NCBI GenBank assembly: GCA_963650915.1
Contig: CAVJMJ010000012.1
Coordinates: forward strand, 13,890-77,889
DNA from: UBA4636 sp963650915
GTDB lineage: Bacteria > Bacillota > Clostridia > Christensenellales > Borkfalkiaceae
DNA length: 64,000 nt
Direction: 5' to 3'
In this document: positions 9,835 to 18,498 of the stretch, piece after piece
How positions within the stretch are numbered: position 1 is the stretch's first letter
Layout of the letters: every line of letters starts with the position of its first letter
The notes under the pieces: generated by a model
Seen by the model: the letters and a program-made list of their open reading frames with translations, nothing else
What the model was told of the DNA's origin: nothing
Database searches by the model: none
Translations under genes and position numbers: made by a program

Positions 9835-11139
9835 TCAAAAACAAATCCTTTTTAAAGTTTCAAGATAGATTTCGTTCATATCGTCGACTGTTTTAAGTGT
9901 AATATACTCGTTCGGTTTATGGATACTGTCCGCTTCTTCTCCGTTCGCGGGACCGAAAGCAACGCCGTGTTTCAAAGCGCGTGCGTAAGTGCCTCCGCCT
10001 ATCGCGATAGGTTCGGCGTGCAAACCCGTTATTTCGTTATAAATATCGAGTAGCGTTTTAACAAGCCCGCCGTTTTTATCGGAAAATAAAGGTTCTTGCC
10101 AATTTTTGACTTCGTATTCGCCTAAAAGTGCCAACTTTTCAGCCACGAAATCGTGGGATAACGTTGAAGGATATCTGCAATCGACGGTTACGTAAATATA
10201 ATCGGCGTCCGACCGTATAACGTCGGGTGAAAAGGTAAGATACCCCGTTTCGTCGTTGAGCGTTTTAAGACCGAAAGCGTCCTCGAACAAGTTTTCGTAA
10301 GCGTTTTTCTCGACCAAGCCGTTTTCGCACAAGAACTTCAAAACGGGCTTAAAAGCGTTTTTGCCCTTTTCGGGGGTTGAGCCGTGAGCGGAAATTCCGA
10401 GCGAAGTAAACTCGTTGCCGTTTTTTGAAAATTGGCGATAATCGGCATATAGCCCGCCGTTTTCAACTTCAAAGGTAACCTTGTCGCATACGACGTTAGC
10501 CGCCGTACCCCCTTTTATCCACTTTAAATCAGTAGATTTTTTAAACTTATATATAACGTGCGCTATGCCTTTTTCGGCGTAAATAACAGGGAAGTCGGCG
10601 TCGGGGGAAATTCCTTCTTCGGGAAGGGTAGCAACCGTTTCGTAGTGTTTGATACAACCCCAACCGCTTTCCTCGTCGCAACCTAAAATCAAGCGAATTT
10701 CTCTTTTAGGCGTAAATCCGGCGTCCTTTAACGCCTTCATCGCAAACAAAAAGGACATAGAACCGCATTTGTCGTCGAGCGCGCCTCTTGCATAAAGTTT
10801 ACCGTCGATAACGGTCGGCTCATAAGGGTTGGTGTTCCAATCTTTTAAATCGCCCTCGGGGACGACGTCGAGATGGCATAAAATGCCGAAGGGATTACCC
10901 TTTCCCTCTCCGAAAACGATTTCGCCGACGTAGTTATCGTAATTTATTGTTTTAAAGCCGAAACTATCGGCAAGCGAAAGGGTATATTGCAAAGCCTTTT
11001 TTACTCCCTCGCCGAACGGTGCGGAAGGCGTTTCCGCATCCTTCACGCTTTTGATTTTTAAAAGTTCGTAAAAAGCCGACATAAACTCGTTTTTGGGGAA
11101 TAAAACGCTTTTAAGTTCGATGTTTTTCGTATTTTCCAT
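9835..11139 (-). CDS. pepV: PepV-like M20 family dipeptidase
   Basis: A 434-residue cytoplasmic di-zinc peptidase of the M20A/PepV group, which cleaves unspecific dipeptides during amino-acid catabolism. Metal ligands are visible in order: ILCHLDVVPEG (His at about residue 89), ARGALDDKCG (bridging Asp), GCDEESGWG (catalytic and metal Glu), SPDADFPVIYAEKG and the final IHKPNEYI histidine near residue 412. The lid domain lies between about residues 190 and 330, as expected. AAGGAG sits about 9 bases before the ATG at 11139. It is divergent from radC and stands alone, with the 9599-9834 gap showing no gene. Confidence 0.92.
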   Translation of the reverse strand: MENTKNIELKSVLFPKNEFMSAFYELLKIKSVKDAETPSAPFGEGVKKALQYTLSLADSFGFKTINYDNYVGEIVFGEGKGNPFGILCHLDVVPEGDLKDWNTNPYEPTVIDGKLYARGALDDKCGSMSFLFAMKALKDAGFTPKREIRLILGCDEESGWGCIKHYETVATLPEEGISPDADFPVIYAEKGIAHVIYKFKKSTDLKWIKGGTAANVVCDKVTFEVENGGLYADYRQFSKNGNEFTSLGISAHGSTPEKGKNAFKPVLKFLCENGLVEKNAYENLFEDAFGLKTLNDETGYLTFSPDVIRSDADYIYVTVDCRYPSTLSHDFVAEKLALLGEYEVKNWQEPLFSDKNGGLVKTLLDIYNEITGLHAEPIAIGGGTYARALKHGVAFGPANGEEADSIHKPNEYITLKTVDDMNEIYLETLKRICF

Positions 11140-11324
11140 AAAGTCACTCCTTTGTATAGCAAAAATAACGTTAAAAAATAAAGTTAATTAAAATTTTCGA
11201 CAAATACATTATACACTTTTTGCAAAATATGTTAAAATGTTTTTGACGGATTTTTTTCTTCGGGAGAATTTTTTTTATTACTAAGGGGTAACCGTCCCCC
11301 GCTATTTACGACAAAGGCAAAAAC

Positions 11325-12026
11325 ATGCACGAAAAGCATCGCGAAAGACTGAGAGAAAAAACGCTTTTAAGCGCAAAAACTTTAAACGATCACGAATTAT
11401 TGGAACTGATTTTATTTTCGGCAAAACCGCGCGTCAACACTAACGATACGGCGCACCTTCTTATCGAAACCTTCGGTTCTTTGGCGGGCGTATTTTCCGC
11501 CCCGGGCGAATCTTTAAAGGAAGTAAAAGGAGTGGGTGAGGTAACCGCTTCTTTTATCGTGGCACTCGGCGAAGTAATGAAGCGTTGCTCATTTTTCGAC
11601 AAAGCACCCGAAAAAATAAGTTCTTTGAACACACTCAGCCGTTCGCTTATAGAAACTTTTTCAAAATACGACAGCGAAGTTTTTCTTATTTATTATCTAA
11701 ACAAAAAACAACAGATTACAGGTAAAAATCTAATAGGCGACCACGTTTTCGACAGGGTAAACGTAGATTTACAGGATTTTTGCAAAAAAATCGTCAGAAA
11801 CGATCCTACCTACGTGGTAATAGCCCACAATCACACGTCGGGCGACCCGAGACCGAGCAACAACGACATTTTAACCACGGAAAAACTTTGTTACCTTTTA
11901 GCGGTAAACAACGTAAAACTTTTAGACCACGTTATAGTGTCGGGGAATAAAGTTTTCAGTTTCTTCCACGAACATTTGCTTGAAGAAATCAACCAAAAAG
12001 TAAACGAAAAATTAAGCAGACCGTAA
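11325..12026 (+). CDS. radC: RadC family JAB-domain protein
   Basis: A 233-residue RadC/UPF0758 protein. The N-terminal MHEKHRERLREK and the helix-hairpin-helix segment KGVGEVTA (about residues 68-75) precede a JAB/MPN metalloprotease-like domain whose metal site HNHTSGDPRPSNND starts at residue 168 and fits the HxH-x10-D pattern. The function is unresolved despite the historical DNA-repair name; a DNA-related role is inferred from the HhH domain. Usual clostridial length is 225-235. It precedes gltX by about 200 bp of low-complexity DNA made of degenerate CAAAATAACTTA-type units (about 12118-12195), so co-transcription is uncertain. Confidence 0.93.
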   Translation: MHEKHRERLREKTLLSAKTLNDHELLELILFSAKPRVNTNDTAHLLIETFGSLAGVFSAPGESLKEVKGVGEVTASFIVALGEVMKRCSFFDKAPEKISSLNTLSRSLIETFSKYDSEVFLIYYLNKKQQITGKNLIGDHVFDRVNVDLQDFCKKIVRNDPTYVVIAHNHTSGDPRPSNNDILTTEKLCYLLAVNNVKLLDHVIVSGNKVFSFFHEHLLEEINQKVNEKLSRP

Positions 12027-12232
12027 GGCTATATTCAATATCGCTACAAAAAAGGCGGATTTTTTCTCTTGTTTCGACCGTTCGGGCGCAATCCAAGGTT
12101 TCGAGTCACAAGGTATACCTTACAAAACAACTTACAAAATAACTTATAAAATAACTTGCAAAACAACATAAAAAACAAACTAAAAAACAACGAAAAAATA
12201 AAATGACGGCTTTTGCCGTCGATGGAGATATT

Positions 12233-13669
12233 ATGAAAGTAAGAACTCGTTTTGCACCGAGCCCCACGGGGTTTATGCACTTAGGCGGTATGAGAACCGC
12301 ACTCTATTGTTTCTTGTTCGCTCGTCAGAATAAAGGCGACTTTATTCTCCGTATCGAAGACACCGATCAGGAACGTTTCGTCGAAGGCGCGACCGAAGTA
12401 ATTTATTCTTCCTTAAAAGAAGGCGGAATGACTTACGACGAAGGTCCGGACGTCGGCGGTAACTACGGTCCGTACGTACAATCGGAACGTCGCGAAATCT
12501 ATCAAAAATACGCAAAAGAACTTATAGAAAGGGGAGGAGCGTACTACTGCTTCTGCACCAAAGAAAGGCTTGCCACTTTAAAAGACGACCTCGGAAACAC
12601 TCGTTACGACAAGCATTGTCTTAATCTCTCAAAGGAAGAAATCGAGCAAAAACTTAAAGAGGGCGTTCCTTACGTTATTCGCCAAAACATTCCCAAAACG
12701 GGCGTAGGCACTTACGAAGACGCCGTTTACGGAACGATCTCCGTTGATTTTTCCGAACTCGAAGACAATATTTTAATTAAGTCGGACGGGCTACCCACCT
12801 ATAACTTTGCAAACGTTATAGACGACCATCTTATGGGCATAACTCACGTCATAAGAGGTTCCGAGTATCTTTCAAGCACGCCGAAGTACAATCTTATGTA
12901 CGACGCTTTCGGTTGGGAAAGACCTAAATATATCCACCTTCCTCCCATCATGAAGGACGCTACGAGGAAACTTTCCAAACGTTACGGCGACGCAAACTTC
13001 GACGATTTCGTATCCAAAGGGTATTTGCCCGCAGCGATAGTAAACTATATCGCACTACTCGGTTGGTGCCCCAAAGACAATTCCGAAAAAATGACGATGG
13101 ACGAAATGATCGAAAAATTCTCGTTGGACGGCGTTTCGAAATCTCCCGCCATTTTTGACGACGTTAAACTGAGATGGCTCAACGGCGAATATTTGAAAGC
13201 CATGACCGACGAAGAATTTTACGAGGTCGCTAAACCCTTTATAGAAAAGTCCAAGGTCGGCACAAAGTACGATAACAGGCTTATAGCCCCGCTTTTAAAG
13301 ACGAGGGTTGAAATTTTAAGCGAGATTCCCGACAAAATAAACTTCCTTGAAGAGTTCGGAGATTATTCCCTCGATCTATACTTCCACAAGAAAATGAAGA
13401 TAGACAAAGACCTTGCGAAATCGGCACTTCCGTCGATTATCAAAACTTTTGAAGAAATTACCGACTTTTCGCACGACGGAATTTATCAGGCACTTACGAA
13501 ATGCGCCGAAAATATCGGGCTTAAATCGGGTCAGGTTTTGAGCATCGCAAGGGTTGCTTTGACCGGTAAAGACGTAACGCCGGGCGGTTCGGTTGAAATC
13601 GCGCAGATTTTAGGTAAAGAAGAGTCTTTAAGAAGACTTAATTATTCCTTAAAATTATTGAACGAATAG
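12233..13669 (+). CDS. gltX: Glutamyl-tRNA synthetase
   Basis: Class I aminoacyl-tRNA synthetase that charges tRNA(Glu), 478 residues from the chosen start. The N-terminal MKVRTRFAPSPTGFMHLGGMRTA carries the HIGH-type signature, RIEDTDQER is the conserved glutamate-site segment, and DATRKLSKRYGD carries the KMSKS-equivalent loop. The anticodon-binding helical domain fills the C-terminal 150 residues. An upstream start at 12203 would add ten unusual residues; the ATG at 12233 has GGAG six bases ahead and matches the family N-terminus. Whether it is discriminating, or also charges tRNA(Gln) for amidation, cannot be read here. A strong terminator follows. Confidence 0.97.
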   Translation: MKVRTRFAPSPTGFMHLGGMRTALYCFLFARQNKGDFILRIEDTDQERFVEGATEVIYSSLKEGGMTYDEGPDVGGNYGPYVQSERREIYQKYAKELIERGGAYYCFCTKERLATLKDDLGNTRYDKHCLNLSKEEIEQKLKEGVPYVIRQNIPKTGVGTYEDAVYGTISVDFSELEDNILIKSDGLPTYNFANVIDDHLMGITHVIRGSEYLSSTPKYNLMYDAFGWERPKYIHLPPIMKDATRKLSKRYGDANFDDFVSKGYLPAAIVNYIALLGWCPKDNSEKMTMDEMIEKFSLDGVSKSPAIFDDVKLRWLNGEYLKAMTDEEFYEVAKPFIEKSKVGTKYDNRLIAPLLKTRVEILSEIPDKINFLEEFGDYSLDLYFHKKMKIDKDLAKSALPSIIKTFEEITDFSHDGIYQALTKCAENIGLKSGQVLSIARVALTGKDVTPGGSVEIAQILGKEESLRRLNYSLKLLNE

Positions 13670-13678
13670 TAATTTATG

Positions 13679-13707
13679 GCGGAAAATCTTCGGGTTTTCC
13701 GCTTTTT
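13679..13707 (+). terminator. gltX terminator
   Basis: GCGGAAAA pairs with TTTTCCGC around a short loop containing CTTCGG, followed by five T. It separates gltX from the ecf operon. Confidence 0.92.
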
Positions 13708-13813
13708 GCCTCATTTTTTCCTGCCAAGCCGTCAAAAAACACCAATCGCACTTAAACGCTTTGACTAAACGCCCCCTTATATGATATAATTTTTCGTTGG
13801 AAAAGGAATTTTT

Positions 13814-14647
13814 ATGAACGTAATAGAAATTAAAGATTTAACATTTTCATATACGGAAAACGAACCCGTTTTAAAAGGCGTAACCTTAAACGTCGCCGAG
13901 GGCGAGTTTTTAGCCGTTATCGGCAGAAACGCAAGCGGTAAATCGAGTTTGGCAAGGCTCATTAACGGGCTTATAGCCCCGTCTTCGGGGAAAATTACGG
14001 TTTTGGGAATGGACGCTACGGACAAAAAAAATCTTTTTGAAATCCGCAAAAACGTCGGCATAGTTTTTCAAAACCCGGACAATCAGACGGTTGCTTCCAT
14101 CGTAGAGGACGATATAGTTTTCGGTCCCGAAAACATAGGGCTCCCTCGTGAGGAAATAAAAAAAAGGCTGGATTTTGCCTTAAAGGAAACGGGCACTTAC
14201 GAGTTTAAAGATTCCATGGCGTCAAGGCTTTCGGGCGGACAAAAACAAAGGGTCGCCATTGCGGGCGTACTTGCGATAAAACCGAAAATTCTTATTTTGG
14301 ACGAATCTACGTCCATGCTCGATCCTAAGGGAAGAGAAGAGGTAATGTCGGTCGTAAGAAAACTTAACAAAGAAGAAAAAATGACCGTTATAACGATAAC
14401 CCACTACATGGACGAAATAACCGATTGCGATAAAATAGCGGTGTTATCAGACGGCGTAATATTGAAAACGGGAACGCCTACTGAAATCTTTACCGACGAC
14501 GAACTTTTAAAAAAGGCAGGTATGGAACCGCCCGTTGCCATGAAGTTATCCAAACGCTTGCAAAAAGGGGGTATCGAAATCGGCGACGCTCTCGATAAAG
14601 AAACACTTTTGAAAAATATAGTAAGTTACATCGAAAACTGCCGATAA
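13814..14647 (+). CDS. ecfA1: Energy-coupling factor transporter ATPase EcfA1
   Basis: First ATPase of the ECF module that powers uptake of vitamins and metals through exchangeable S components at the inner face of the membrane. The 277-residue protein shows Walker A GRNASGKSS, the Q-loop VFQNPDNQTVASIVEDDIVFG (ECF-type), signature LSGGQKQRVAIAG, Walker B ILILDESTSMLDP and the switch histidine THYMDE. The Walker B glutamate is followed by serine rather than proline, as is usual for EcfA1. It leads a tight operon ecfA1-ecfA2-ecfT-truA, the standard Bacillota order. A weak AAGGAA precedes the ATG. No S-component gene is present, so this is the shared, group II module. Confidence 0.95.
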   Translation: MNVIEIKDLTFSYTENEPVLKGVTLNVAEGEFLAVIGRNASGKSSLARLINGLIAPSSGKITVLGMDATDKKNLFEIRKNVGIVFQNPDNQTVASIVEDDIVFGPENIGLPREEIKKRLDFALKETGTYEFKDSMASRLSGGQKQRVAIAGVLAIKPKILILDESTSMLDPKGREEVMSVVRKLNKEEKMTVITITHYMDEITDCDKIAVLSDGVILKTGTPTEIFTDDELLKKAGMEPPVAMKLSKRLQKGGIEIGDALDKETLLKNIVSYIENCR

Positions 14648-14676
14648 CGGGCTTATAGGGGCATTTTTACAAACTT

Positions 14677-15582
14677 ATGGACATTATTTGCAAAAATTTA
14701 CGGTTTGAATACAACAAAAATACCGAGTTTAAAGTAGTCGCTTTAAACAACGTTACCCTCGAAATAAAAGAGGGTGAATTTTTCGGTATCATAGGTCATA
14801 CCGGTAGCGGTAAATCCACTTTCGTTCAGCATTTAAACGCTCTTATTCCCCTTGACGAAGGCGAACTTAAGATCGGCGAATACGATTTATCCCTTCAAAA
14901 AGCCAAAAAGCGCAAGCAAAGAGCCGAAATAAAGGCAAAACTCAGAAGTTTACGGCGTGACGTCGGCATGGTTTTTCAGTACCCGGAGTACCAACTTTTT
15001 GCCGAAACCGTTCGTGACGACGTGGCTTTCGGCGTCAAAAACTTTATGCCCGAACTTTCCGAATCCGAGGTAGACATTTACGTAAAAAACGCCATCGAAA
15101 CGGTAGGGCTTAACTATAACGAAGTCAAAGACAGATCGCCCTTTGAACTTTCGGGCGGTCAAAAACGCCGAGTCGCCATTGCCGGCGTAATAGTCGTTCG
15201 CCCTAAAATTTTAATTCTCGACGAACCTTGTGCGGGGCTTGATCCCCAAGGCAAAACGGAATTATGGGCGTTACTTAAACGCTTGCACCAAAGCAGTATA
15301 AAAACCATAATCGTCGTTTCGCACGATATGAACGACGTTGCCGATCACTGCACCAAAGCCGTTATCTTCGAACACGGCGAAGTTAAAAAAATAGGAACGC
15401 CAAAAGAACTTTTCGGCGTTCACTCTCTTATAGAAGACTGCGGGCTTGAAGTCCCCGTCACCGCATATTTGCAAGAAGAGTTATCCGAACGAGGAGTAGA
15501 CATCGACACAGATTATTCCTTTGACGACTTTTCTGAAAAACTTCTCGACTACTTAAAGAGTTTAAAACCCAAAAAATCGTAA
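14677..15582 (+). CDS. ecfA2: Energy-coupling factor transporter ATPase EcfA2
   Basis: Second, non-identical ATPase of the ECF module, 301 residues. Walker A GHTGSGKST, Q-loop MVFQYPEYQLFAETVRDDVAFG (the FQYPEYQLF signature distinguishes EcfA2), signature LSGGQKRRVAIAG, Walker B ILILDEPCAGLDP and SHDMND are present. An insertion of lysine/arginine-rich sequence at about residues 72-90 is slightly longer than usual. The 29-bp gap after ecfA1 contains a copy of the dispersed motif GATAACGGGCTTATAG and no clear ribosome binding site, so the motif inserted or was retained at the translational junction. Confidence 0.95.
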   Translation: MDIICKNLRFEYNKNTEFKVVALNNVTLEIKEGEFFGIIGHTGSGKSTFVQHLNALIPLDEGELKIGEYDLSLQKAKKRKQRAEIKAKLRSLRRDVGMVFQYPEYQLFAETVRDDVAFGVKNFMPELSESEVDIYVKNAIETVGLNYNEVKDRSPFELSGGQKRRVAIAGVIVVRPKILILDEPCAGLDPQGKTELWALLKRLHQSSIKTIIVVSHDMNDVADHCTKAVIFEHGEVKKIGTPKELFGVHSLIEDCGLEVPVTAYLQEELSERGVDIDTDYSFDDFSEKLLDYLKSLKPKKS

Positions 15583-15585
15583 CAC

Positions 15586-16410
15586 ATGCTTAAAGACGTA
15601 ACATTCGGACAGTATTATCCGGCGAAATCGCCCGTCCACAGGATGGATCCGCGCGCGAAAATACTACTTCTAATTTTATATATCGTAATGATTTTTATCG
15701 TAAAAAACTTCTGGGGTTTTTTAATCGCAGGGGTATTTTTGCTTATTGCGATTTTTACGTCTAAAGTTCCCTTAAAGTCGGTTATACGAAGCGTAAAAGC
15801 CATAATCTTTATTATAGCCTTCACCTTTTTAATCAACGTATTTTTACACAAGGAAGACGGCGCGCGTGTTTTATTGGACGTATGGCTTATAAGAAACGTT
15901 ACGGATAAATCGTTACGTTATGCAATATTTATGGCATTAAGGCTTTTATATCTCGTGTTCGGTTCAAGCCTTTTAACGCTTACCACCACGCCCGTTGCCC
16001 TCACCGACGGCATAGAAGCCATTTTGTCGCCGTTAAAACTCGTAAAATTCCCCGTCCACGAACTTGCGCTTATCATGAGCATCGCGCTAAGGTTTATCCC
16101 CACTTTAATGGAAGAAACGGAAAGAATAATTTCGGCGCAAAAATCACGCGGGGCAGACTTTGAAAGCGGTAATCTTTTTGCAAGAGCAAAATCGCTTATT
16201 CCCGTTCTTATTCCTCTTATCACTGGGGCGTTTAGACGCGCCGAAGAATTAGGCGACGCCATGGACGCAAGATGTTACAACGGTAGCAAAAACCGCACCA
16301 AGTACAAAAAACTTACCTTCGGGATAAACGACCTCGTCGCAAGTTTAATATCTCTTTCGGCACTTGCGGGCATAATAGTTTGCAACGTTTACTTGGGGGC
16401 GGTCGTATGA
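15586..16410 (+). CDS. ecfT: Energy-coupling factor transporter transmembrane protein EcfT
   Basis: The transmembrane scaffold of the ECF transporter, 274 residues with hydrophobic segments at about 25-75, 105-135 and 245-270. The two coupling-helix Ala-Arg-Gly-type motifs that dock the ATPases are visible as AQKSRGADF (about residue 185) and AMDARCYNG (about 224). It starts only three bases after ecfA2 stops and its TGA overlaps the truA ATG, indicating translational coupling along the operon. Confidence 0.94.
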   Translation: MLKDVTFGQYYPAKSPVHRMDPRAKILLLILYIVMIFIVKNFWGFLIAGVFLLIAIFTSKVPLKSVIRSVKAIIFIIAFTFLINVFLHKEDGARVLLDVWLIRNVTDKSLRYAIFMALRLLYLVFGSSLLTLTTTPVALTDGIEAILSPLKLVKFPVHELALIMSIALRFIPTLMEETERIISAQKSRGADFESGNLFARAKSLIPVLIPLITGAFRRAEELGDAMDARCYNGSKNRTKYKKLTFGINDLVASLISLSALAGIIVCNVYLGAVV

Positions 16411-17135
16411 GAATCGTTTTGACAATTTCATACGACGGAACGAATTACGTCGGTTGGCAACGCCAAAAAAACGGCGTTTCCGTGCAAGAGGTTTTGGAAA
16501 ACGCCCTTTTTAAAGCCACCGGCGAAAAAGTAAACCTCATCGCAAGCGGAAGAACGGATTCGGGCGTACACGCCGAAGGGCAAGTAGCACACTTCGACAC
16601 GACTTCAACCATCCCGCCCGAAAAATTTTATCTTGCTTTAAACTCTCTTTTACCCGACGACATACGCATTTTGTCATCGCATTCGGCACCTTCCGACTTT
16701 CACGCAAGGTATACCGCCAAACGAAAAACTTACGTTTACAACTTTTATATATCTTCGGTAATTTTACCGCTCAAAGACAGGTATTCCACCCGTATCGACG
16801 ATTTTTCCGTCGAAAAAGCACAAAAAGTTCTTGACGAAATAGTCGGCGAGCATGACTTTAAATGCTTTTTGGCAAGCGGTTCGGAAATAAAAACAACGGT
16901 AAGGACGATTTATTCCGCAATTGTAAAAAAAGACGGAATCGACGTAAAAATAGAAATTTGCGGTAATGGCTTTTTGTACAATATGGTCAGAATCATCGCA
17001 GGCACCGTTTTATCCGCTTCGGAAGATAAACTTTCGGCAAGCGACGTAAAAACCGCTCTTTTATCCGGCGACAGAAAAAAAGTCGGCAAAACCGCCCCCG
17101 CTAAAGGACTTATATTGAAATCGGTGGAATATTAA
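16407..17135 (+). CDS. truA: tRNA pseudouridine(38-40) synthase TruA
   Basis: Forms pseudouridine at positions 38-40 of tRNA anticodon arms. The 242-residue protein has the family N-terminus ISYDGTNYVGWQRQ and the catalytic aspartate in GRTDSGVHAEGQVAHF, plus GNGFLYNMVRIIAGT near the C-terminus. The ATG at 16407 overlaps the ecfT stop as ATGA, so it is preferred to a TTG at 16380 inside ecfT. In many Bacillota, rplM and rpsI follow immediately; here they are at 36.5 kb and the downstream DNA instead holds a divergent regulator pair. Confidence 0.97.
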   Translation: MRIVLTISYDGTNYVGWQRQKNGVSVQEVLENALFKATGEKVNLIASGRTDSGVHAEGQVAHFDTTSTIPPEKFYLALNSLLPDDIRILSSHSAPSDFHARYTAKRKTYVYNFYISSVILPLKDRYSTRIDDFSVEKAQKVLDEIVGEHDFKCFLASGSEIKTTVRTIYSAIVKKDGIDVKIEICGNGFLYNMVRIIAGTVLSASEDKLSASDVKTALLSGDRKKVGKTAPAKGLILKSVEY

Positions 17136-17231
17136 ATTCACTTTAAACCTGTGCCCGATAATTGCACCCGAAAAAACGCCTAAATTACCGAAAAACAGGC
17201 AAATTGCCCCTCAAAACATTAAAAAAACGGC

Positions 17232-17522
17232 TTAAAACGTTAGAAAAACGGCTACGGATATAGCGGCGACGATATATTTAAACCAAGACTCATCTTCTTT
17301 ATGTAATCTTTCGTAGACTGCTATAAACAACGTAGGTACACTGCAAATGCACAATAATTTTGTTATTACGCCCATAAGTAACAGCAATATACCGGGCAAT
17401 GTATCATAATATGTGGAATCATATTCAATACGAGACAGAAAAACAAGATCGACACACATTAAAATAAACCATACGAACGTTACTGCGGACGCTATAAGCG
17501 CACTTTTTAATCTTTTGCTCAT
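17232..17522 (-). CDS. Small membrane protein under apparent XRE control
   Basis: A 96-residue protein I do not recognise. It has two or three hydrophobic segments (about residues 8-28, 42-65 and a C-terminal 80-96) and few charges between them, suggesting an inner-membrane protein. The ATG at 17522 follows AAAGGAG at an ideal distance; an extension to 17576 lacks one. A consensus promoter on the minus strand (TTGACA 17617-17622, TATAAT 17594-17599, 17-bp spacer) drives it, and two palindromic sites bracket that promoter. It is divergent from the XRE regulator at 17668, which is therefore its likely repressor. The role is unknown; a toxin, immunity or stress protein are all possible. Confidence 0.65.
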   Translation of the reverse strand: MSKRLKSALIASAVTFVWFILMCVDLVFLSRIEYDSTYYDTLPGILLLLMGVITKLLCICSVPTLFIAVYERLHKEDESWFKYIVAAISVAVFLTF

Positions 17523-17568
17523 TTTACACTCCTTTTTTCTTAAGCATTTCATTTTTTTATAATTACCG

Positions 17569-17643
17569 CAATGCAAAATTGCATTGCATTGTTATTATAT
17601 ATTTAAAATTCGCATTTGTCAAGACTTTTATGCAATTGTGCAT
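17569..17643 (-). promoter_or_regulatory. Consensus sigma-A promoter bracketed by two ATGCA-N4-TGCAT operators
   Basis: On the minus strand TTGACA (17617-17622) and TATAAT (17594-17599) are spaced by 17 bp. Operator 1, ATGCAAAATTGCAT (17571-17584, inside a 20-bp near-palindrome 17569-17588), covers the start-site region. Operator 2, ATGCAATTGTGCAT (17630-17643), lies just upstream of the -35. Both have arms ATGCA/TGCAT with a four-base centre, as expected for a dimeric XRE repressor that controls both divergent genes. Confidence 0.8.
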
Positions 17644-17667
17644 TACAATAAAACAAAAACGGTTTAT

Positions 17668-18003
17668 ATGAACAGAATAAAAGAGTTAAGACTGGAAAAA
17701 TGTTTATCTCAAAAACAACTTGCGCAAAATATAGAAACAACTCAAAGCAACATCGCCAGATGGGAAAACGAAGCCAACGAACCTTCTGCTTCGCAACTTA
17801 AAAAACTTGCCGATTACTTCGGTTGTTCTATAGATTATTTGATCGGCAGGGAAGACGATTTCGGTACCGATTTAACCTATAATTACGACTTTTTACAGGA
17901 TAAAGATTTTTTATCTTTTATGAAACAGTACAAAAAACTAAGCCCTACGGCAAAAAAAATCATACTCGAAACTATGCGTGCAATAAACAAAAATTCCCTT
18001 TAA
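17668..18003 (+). CDS. XRE-family transcriptional regulator, divergent from a small membrane protein
   Basis: A 111-residue DNA-binding protein with a single Cro/CI-type helix-turn-helix (about residues 4-58; LSQKQLAQNIETTQSNIARWENEANEPSA) followed by SIDYLIGRED and a short helical C-terminus, probably for dimerisation. The ATG at 17668 gives the family-like start MNRIKELRLEK; an upstream alternative would run through the operator. It probably represses the small membrane protein and itself through the paired palindromes in the intergenic region. Two tandem terminators follow. Confidence 0.88.
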   Translation: MNRIKELRLEKCLSQKQLAQNIETTQSNIARWENEANEPSASQLKKLADYFGCSIDYLIGREDDFGTDLTYNYDFLQDKDFLSFMKQYKKLSPTAKKIILETMRAINKNSL

Positions 18004-18086
18004 AAAAACATAAAAACCCGCGTATAAGCACGTTAACGGCATTTTTACCATTAAATAACTTAACACTGCGGTGCTTTTAAATAACG

Positions 18087-18154
18087 AAAAAGAACGACGA
18101 AAACTTCGCCGTTCTTTTTTTATATTAAAAAAGGCGGAAACTTTCCGCCTTTTT
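18087..18154. terminator. Two consecutive terminator hairpins
   Basis: The first pairs AAAAAGAACG (18087-18096) with CGTTCTTTTT (18110-18119). The second pairs AAAAGGCGGAAA (18129-18140) with TTTCCGCCTTTT (18142-18153) and can act in both directions. They end the XRE gene and could insulate the region before lgt. Confidence 0.88.
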
Positions 18155-18283
18155 AAATAATAACTAACAAAACCGATAGGTTGTTATTTAGTGTTGAGTG
18201 TATATCCTTTTAAAATACTAACCCGACAGGTTGTAAGTAGTTTATAGGTTATAGTTTATTTTTTAGATAATAACGATAGGTTG

Positions 18284-18342
<59 letters not shown>

Positions 18343-18498
18343 TTGGGTTTTTAGGTTTTTTGTTTTTTTGGCTTTTTGGTTTTGGTTAGTATGTTACGGG
18401 TTACAATTTTTTAGGTTTCGTTTTTTTAGGTTATCTTTTAAAAATAATTACAAAACTAAGAAAAACTAAAAGTTTATAACAAAAACCTATATAATGAA

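Noticed and set aside
11590..11605. TTTTTCGACAAA inside radC as a 0A box
   Set aside because: It lies within conserved coding sequence far from any promoter; more likely chance given the frequency of TTCGAC strings in this genome.
16380..16406. TTG start for truA, nine codons upstream
   Set aside because: The ATGA overlap with the ecfT stop at 16407 and the family N-terminus support the later start.
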